Assembly: GCF_022899935.1 (NCBI RefSeq) | Contig: NZ_JALJCJ010000002.1 | Span: forward strand, 1 to 64,000 | DNA length: 64,000 nt | Direction: 5' to 3' | Source: Shinella curvata | Lineage (GTDB): Bacteria; Pseudomonadota; Alphaproteobacteria; Rhizobiales; Rhizobiaceae | Part shown: one piece after another, positions 59,676 through 64,000 of the stretch | Layout: each line of letters starts with the position of its first letter | How positions within the stretch are numbered: the stretch's first letter is position 1 | Notes under the pieces: generated by a model | Told to the model about the DNA's origin: nothing | Databases searched by the model: none | The model's input: only the letters and a program-made list of their open reading frames with translations | Translations under genes and position numbers: made by a program

Positions 59676-60953
59676 ATGACCAAGATCACCAGCCTCCGCT
59701 CCATCGACCTGCGCTTCCCCACCTCGCAGAGCCTCGACGGCTCGGATGCCATGAACCCCGATCCGGATTATTCGGCCGCCTATGTCGTGCTCGGCACGGA
59801 TGAAGCGGGGCTGGAAGGCCATGGCCTGACCTTCACCATCGGCCGCGGCAACGAAATCTGCTGCGCGGCGATCGATGCAATGAAACATCTCGTCGTCGGC
59901 CTCGATCTCGACTGGGTGCGCGAAAATCCCGGTCGCTTCTGGCGCCATGTCACGAGCGACAGCCAGCTGCGCTGGATCGGCCCGGACAAGGGCGCGATGC
60001 ACCTGGCGACGGGCGCGGTTGTCAACGCGGTCTGGGACCTGCTCGCCAAGCAGGCCGGCAAGCCGGTCTGGCGCCTCGTCGCCGAGATGAGCGCGGAGGA
60101 AATCCTTGATATCATCGACTTCCGCTACCTCACGGACGCGCTGACGCCCGAGGAGGCGCTGGCCATCCTCAAGAAGGCGGAAGCGGGCAAGGCGGCGCGC
60201 ATCGCGACACTCGAGAAGGAAGGCTACGCCTGCTACACGACCTCGGCCGGCTGGCTTGGCTATGACGACGAGAAGCTGCGCCGTCTCTGCCAGGAGGCTG
60301 TCGACCAAGGCTTTACCCATATCAAGATGAAGGTCGGCCGCGATCTCGAGGATGACAAGCGGCGCCTGCGCATCGCCCGCGAGGTGATCGGCGACGACCG
60401 CACCATGATGATCGACGCCAACCAGATCTGGGAGGTCGGCCAGGCGATCGACTGGGTGAAGGAATTGCAGCCCTACAAGCCGTTCTTCATCGAGGAGCCG
60501 ACGAGCCCGGACGATATTGCCGGCCACAAGGCGATCCGCGACGCGATCCATCCCGTGAAGGTGGCGACCGGCGAAATGTGCCAGAACCGCATCGTCTTCA
60601 AGCAGATGATCGCCGGCGGCGCGATCGACATCGTGCAGATCGATTCCTGCCGCATGGGCGGGCTGAACGAGGTGCTGGCGGTGCTGCTGATGGCGGCGAA
60701 ATACGGTCTGCCGGTCTGGCCGCATGCCGGCGGCGTCGGTCTCTGCGAATATGTTCAGCATCTCTCGATGATCGACTACATCGCCGTGTCGGGCACCAAG
60801 GACGGGCGCGTGATCGAATATGTCGACCACCTGCACGAGCATTTCCTCGATCCCTGCCGCATCGAGAACGCCGCCTACATGCCGCCGTCGCTGCCGGGCT
60901 TTTCCATCGAGATGAAGCCGGAATCGATCGAGACCTATACGTTCCGGGCCTGA
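59676..60953 (+). CDS. L-fuconate dehydratase (enolase superfamily)
   Basis: 425 residues from ATG 59676 (AAGGG eight bases upstream). FucD/ENOSF1-type: LRSIDLRFPTSQSLDGSDAM, HGLTFTIGRGNEICCAAIDA, the Lys pair in FTHIKMKVGRDLEDDKRR, metal ligands in MMIDANQIWEV, FFIEEPTSPDD and ATGEMCQNR, His in WPHAGGVGLCEYVQHL. It dehydrates L-fuconate to 2-keto-3-deoxy-L-fuconate. Length and motif order match the family closely, so this is the firmest substrate clue in the locus. No lactonase or diketo-acid hydrolase gene was seen. Confidence 0.92.
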   Translation: MTKITSLRSIDLRFPTSQSLDGSDAMNPDPDYSAAYVVLGTDEAGLEGHGLTFTIGRGNEICCAAIDAMKHLVVGLDLDWVRENPGRFWRHVTSDSQLRWIGPDKGAMHLATGAVVNAVWDLLAKQAGKPVWRLVAEMSAEEILDIIDFRYLTDALTPEEALAILKKAEAGKAARIATLEKEGYACYTTSAGWLGYDDEKLRRLCQEAVDQGFTHIKMKVGRDLEDDKRRLRIAREVIGDDRTMMIDANQIWEVGQAIDWVKELQPYKPFFIEEPTSPDDIAGHKAIRDAIHPVKVATGEMCQNRIVFKQMIAGGAIDIVQIDSCRMGGLNEVLAVLLMAAKYGLPVWPHAGGVGLCEYVQHLSMIDYIAVSGTKDGRVIEYVDHLHEHFLDPCRIENAAYMPPSLPGFSIEMKPESIETYTFRA

Positions 60954-61000
60954 AAAGCCGGCGCTGCGCTCAACTCGCGGCGCCGTCCGAACGGCCATCG

Positions 61001-62005
61001 TCAGTCTTTGGCGCGTACCGCGGTGGGAACGATGCCGAAGCGGCGACGGAAGGCGGTGGCGAAATTGGCGGCGCTCGTATAGCCGGCGATGACGCTCGCC
61101 TCCTGCACGCTGGCGTCGCCATGGCTGAGTGCGGCGAAGGCCCGTTCGAGCCTGATATCGCGCACGTAGTGGAAAACGCTGCGGTTCTCCGAAACGCGGA
61201 AAAGGCGCTGCAACCCGCTGGCGCTGATGCCTGCAGCACGGGCGATGGTTTCGACGCTGAGCGGCTCGGCGGTGTGGGCCTCGATGAAATCCCTGGCGCG
61301 TTGCAGGCAGGTCGCGTCCTGCCGGGTCAGCAGGGTGCCGCCGGCATCGCTGCGATCGGCCTGAAGCACCGCGGCCATGGTTTCGGCCACGAGCTCGACG
61401 GCGCGGCCTTCGAGATAGAGATCGCGCAGCTCCGGAATGAGCGGCGAGGGCGTGAAGATCTGGCGGACGAGTTCCACCATGCGCGGCGTCAGCGTCCAGC
61501 GGTGTTCCGCAAGATGGTCGCGCAGCAGGCGGGCGCCGCCCTTCGTATCGGCGACGGCCTCCAAAGCGTCCCGGTGCAGCCATTCCGGCGTGGCGGAGAC
61601 GACGAGATGGCGCAGGTGCTGGCGCCCGCGCGAAGCGCGCGCAAAATGCTCGGGGCAGGCGTTCATGATCGCCACCCCGCGCGCCGCGCCGCGATCGGCC
61701 TGGAAGGCGAACCGGCGGTCGCCGATCGACAGGTCCACGCTGCCTTCGAGGAAGAAGATGCAGGAGAGCTCCTCCGGCAGAAGCGATGTGGCGGTGAAGG
61801 CGCGTTCCTCTATGGCGTCGCTGATATGAACCACCAGCCCGCGGCGCAGCTCCCGATGCAGAAACGCGCCTTTCATCAGCGTGTCGTCTAGGGAAAGCCG
61901 GTCGTCGGGGCTGTCGAGCGCGATGCCGTCATGTCGCAGGAAGTCCCGCACACGCACGCGCCCGTCGTTTCCCTGCCGTCCGGCTTCGCCTGGTGCGACT
62001 GCCAT
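61001..62005 (-). CDS. AraC-family regulator, PchR-like
   Basis: 334 residues from ATG 62005 (AAGGA seven bases upstream). The N-terminal ligand region (about 30-215) contains EELSCIFFLEGSVDLSIGDR. The C-terminal double HTH (about 235-334) has EPLSVETIARAAGISASGLQ, RLFRVSENRSVFHYVRDIRL, and EASVIAGYTSAANFATAFRR followed by RFGIVPTAVR. Such regulators sense ferric siderophores and activate the matching receptor. It is divergent from the TonB receptor at 62223. Confidence 0.92.
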   Translation of the reverse strand: MAVAPGEAGRQGNDGRVRVRDFLRHDGIALDSPDDRLSLDDTLMKGAFLHRELRRGLVVHISDAIEERAFTATSLLPEELSCIFFLEGSVDLSIGDRRFAFQADRGAARGVAIMNACPEHFARASRGRQHLRHLVVSATPEWLHRDALEAVADTKGGARLLRDHLAEHRWTLTPRMVELVRQIFTPSPLIPELRDLYLEGRAVELVAETMAAVLQADRSDAGGTLLTRQDATCLQRARDFIEAHTAEPLSVETIARAAGISASGLQRLFRVSENRSVFHYVRDIRLERAFAALSHGDASVQEASVIAGYTSAANFATAFRRRFGIVPTAVRAKD

Positions 62006-62165
62006 TCTCAATCCTTCAATCGTATCGTGCCTGAACCGCGCATCTTGACCCGCGGGTGTTACCGGACCTTCACGCCCGCGTGAGATTTGCTGGATCGCAA
62101 AGGCATCTGCGTGTCCCGCAAAGGAACCGTCATTGCGGGTCGTGTACCTGTTGTCCTAAGGAATA

Positions 62166-62197
62166 ACTTAACTTGATTTACAAGGTCAAGTTTAAGT
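62166..62197. promoter_or_regulatory. Dyad site between AraC regulator and siderophore receptor
   Basis: ACTTAACTTGA (62166-62176) and TCAAGTTTAAGT (62186-62197) form an inverted repeat with one extra base in the right arm. It lies 26 bases before ATG 62223, a plausible regulator or iron-responsive site. Confidence 0.6.
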
Positions 62198-62222
62198 GAA
62201 GCGACTGGACGTTGGGGCCGGA

Positions 62223-64000
62223 ATGATGAACTTGCTAGAGACGATGGATATGGGCGCGGTGACGAACAGGGGACGTGGACTTTGGCGCAATCGCCTGTGG
62301 CTCGTCTCGTCCGTGGCGCTCGTCGCCGTGGGGGTCGCCGGCCCTGTGCGTGCGCAGGAGGCCGGCGCCACGGCGCTGGAGACCATCACTATCGAGGGTG
62401 GCGTGGATACCGGTCGCGGACCGGACCAGGGCATCGTCGCAAAGCGCAGCCGCAGCGCATCCAAGACGAACACCTCTCTGCGCGAGACGCCACAGGCCGT
62501 CAGCGTCGTCACGCGTGACCAGATGGAGGCGCAGGGTGCCAACACGGTTGCCGAGGCGCTGCGGTATACGCCAGGCGTTCATCCAGATCCGAACGGCTAC
62601 GACATCCGCTACGACTGGCTCTATATTCGCGGTTTCAACACCTATGGCACGATGTGGCTGGATGGCCTCGTCCTGCCGGGCGACAGCAGCAACTACGCAA
62701 CGCCGAGCATCAATCCCTTCGCGCTGGAGCGTGTCGACGTCATCAAGGGACCGGCTTCCGTGCTATACGGCCGCGCCGTGCCGGGCGGTCTGGTCAACCA
62801 GGTCAGCAAGCGTCCGCAGGACACGGCGATGAACGAGGTCGGCGTCCAGACCTCCTCGCATGGCGGCATCCAGGGCACGCTCGACATGACCGGTCCGCTG
62901 ACCGCGGACGGCGAATGGCTCTACCGGATCGTCGCTCTGGGCAAGAACATGGGAAGCCAGGTCGATCGGGAGCGCGAGAAGCAGCTGATGCTTGCCCCGA
63001 GCCTCACCTGGGCGCCGACCGACCAGACGTCGCTCACGCTCTACGGCTATTACCAGAAGGACCGTCCGATTTTCTCGCCGCGCTTCTATCCGGCGGTCGG
63101 CACGCTGATCGACAATCCGGCCGGCCAGATTCCGCGTGATCTCTATCTCGGCGATCCCAACGCTGAAATCTTCGAGCGGGATTTCTTTACGCTCGGCTAC
63201 GAATTCGAGCATGAATTCAACGAGACATGGACGGTGCGCCAGAACCTGCGCTACGCCAAGTCCGACCAGTACATGTTCCTGGCGCTCGTCAATCCCGCCT
63301 TCAACGCGCTTCAGCCGGATGGACATACGTTGAATCGCGTTTCGGCGGTCTCGGACGAGTGGGTATCGAGCTTCAACGTGGATACGCAGGTCGAGGCGCG
63401 CTTCGATACCGGGGCGCTCGACCATACGCTGCTGCTCGGCCTCGACTATCTCCGCGCGAGTTCCTCCACCAATTTCGGCAACGGCTTCGACGTGCCGCCG
63501 CTCGATTTCCTCGATCCGCACTATGGCACGGCGCCGATTGCCGTTCCCGCTGTGACGCGCTCGGGCCTGCAGGAACAACAGCAGGTCGGCCTCTATGCGC
63601 AGGACCAGATCCGCTACGGCAACTGGGTCGGCACATTCGGCATGCGCTATGATTTTTCCGACATCGACACGACGGACCGAATGAAGGCGCCCGCCGTCGT
63701 CACCTCCACCGAAGATCAGAAACTTACCTGGCGCGCCGGTCTCACCTACCTCTTCGACAACGGGCTTGCGCCCTATGCGAGCTATTCCACCGCATTTCTG
63801 CCGACCCTCGGCCGCGACAGGCTCGGCAATGCCTTCGAGGCGCAGACGGCCGCACAATATGAAATCGGCATCAAATACGAGCCGGTGGAAGGGCGCGGCA
63901 TGATCGCCGCCTCGCTCTTCGACATGACGCTCGAAAATGCGCTGACACCGGATGCGGAAAATCCGCTCTTCAACATCCAGACGGGCGAGCAGCGCGTGCG
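62223..64000 (+). CDS. TonB-dependent siderophore receptor (3' end outside window)
   Basis: 592 codons are visible with no stop before the window ends. ATG 62223 or 62226; signal peptide ends PVRA/QE. There is no STN domain. The TonB-box-like stretch LETITIEGG is followed by the plug: TNTSLRETPQAVSVVTRDQM, EALRYTPGVHPDPNGYDIRY, WLYIRGFNTYGTMWLDGLVL, RVDVIKGPASVLYGRAVPGG and LVNQVSKRPQ. The barrel strands follow. This is the ferrichrome/hydroxamate-type siderophore receptor class (FhuA/FoxA/FpvA relatives). Control is likely by the divergent AraC regulator. Confidence 0.93.
   Translation, partial: MMNLLETMDMGAVTNRGRGLWRNRLWLVSSVALVAVGVAGPVRAQEAGATALETITIEGGVDTGRGPDQGIVAKRSRSASKTNTSLRETPQAVSVVTRDQMEAQGANTVAEALRYTPGVHPDPNGYDIRYDWLYIRGFNTYGTMWLDGLVLPGDSSNYATPSINPFALERVDVIKGPASVLYGRAVPGGLVNQVSKRPQDTAMNEVGVQTSSHGGIQGTLDMTGPLTADGEWLYRIVALGKNMGSQVDREREKQLMLAPSLTWAPTDQTSLTLYGYYQKDRPIFSPRFYPAVGTLIDNPAGQIPRDLYLGDPNAEIFERDFFTLGYEFEHEFNETWTVRQNLRYAKSDQYMFLALVNPAFNALQPDGHTLNRVSAVSDEWVSSFNVDTQVEARFDTGALDHTLLLGLDYLRASSSTNFGNGFDVPPLDFLDPHYGTAPIAVPAVTRSGLQEQQQVGLYAQDQIRYGNWVGTFGMRYDFSDIDTTDRMKAPAVVTSTEDQKLTWRAGLTYLFDNGLAPYASYSTAFLPTLGRDRLGNAFEAQTAAQYEIGIKYEPVEGRGMIAASLFDMTLENALTPDAENPLFNIQTGEQRV

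Noticed and set aside
59583-61583. 666-codon minus-strand open frame opposite fuconate dehydratase and AraC
   Set aside because: It crosses two well-supported genes and an intergenic region; low-complexity reverse-frame protein.
62160-62184. Sixth ECF promoter before the second TonB receptor
   Set aside because: GGAATA is present at 62160, but the sequence 15 bases later is CAAG and not CGTT/CGTA.

Overview
The window is GC-rich alphaproteobacterial DNA, most likely from the Rhizobiaceae (Shinella, Rhizobium or Ensifer type). The hutC-hutXWV-hutH order, many ABC importers for sugars and quaternary amines, an RND pump with a LysR regulator, and a RuBisCO-like protein next to mtnA/mtnK all fit that group. 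No rRNA, tRNA, IS element, CRISPR array or prophage was recognised. Both ends cut genes: the 3' end of etfB at base 1 and a TonB-dependent receptor open at base 64000.

Layout. (1) 1-2037: electron-transfer flavoprotein (etfB end, etfA) and purU, a set that usually serves oxidative N-demethylation. (2) 2087-7078: a winged-helix regulator divergent from an autotransporter subtilase, an RTX calcium-binding protein with a disturbed start, and a small orphan gene. (3) 7126-14261: an ECF sigma/anti-sigma pair and its apparent local regulon. Glycerate kinase, an Asn/Ser-repeat secreted protein with an SLC13 transporter, an unknown protein, the anti-sigma gene and a secreted subtilase each carry GGAATA-N15-CGTT/CGTA upstream, with identical spacing. 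(4) 14678-22309: siderophore uptake (STN-type TonB receptor, binding protein, two FecCD permeases, ATPase, FecR, DUF2218). (5) 22621-29044: an RND efflux pump, a hydrolase-fold protein without its nucleophile, and a divergent LysR regulator.

(6) 29049-42187 is a striking catabolic island. RuBisCO-like protein, split transketolase, MtnA and MtnK form one operon. It is divergent from a ribose-type ABC importer; a vapBC toxin-antitoxin pair, a class II aldolase/SDR fusion and a SorC-type regulator follow. A long dyad between the divergent operons shares its half-site with the regulator's own promoter, so the island is probably one regulon for a 5-methylthioribose- or 5-deoxyribose-like sugar.

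(7) 42417-47962: HutC repressor and hutX-W-V-hutH. The HutH homologue lacks the Ala-Ser-Gly triad that forms the MIO cofactor and also the active-site Tyr of the QDAYSLR motif. It may therefore be a lyase acting on a quaternary ammonium histidine derivative and not a histidine ammonia-lyase.

(8) 48313-60953: a sugar/sugar-acid region with a class III CoA-transferase, a cytosolic solute-binding-like protein, an IclR regulator, a MalEFGK-type ABC importer, two enolase-superfamily dehydratases (one clearly L-fuconate dehydratase-like), a RhaM mutarotase, a Gfo/Idh/MocA oxidoreductase, a MaoC hydratase and an SDR. This resembles a modified L-fucose-type oxidative pathway. (9) 61001-64000: an AraC regulator divergent from a second siderophore receptor.
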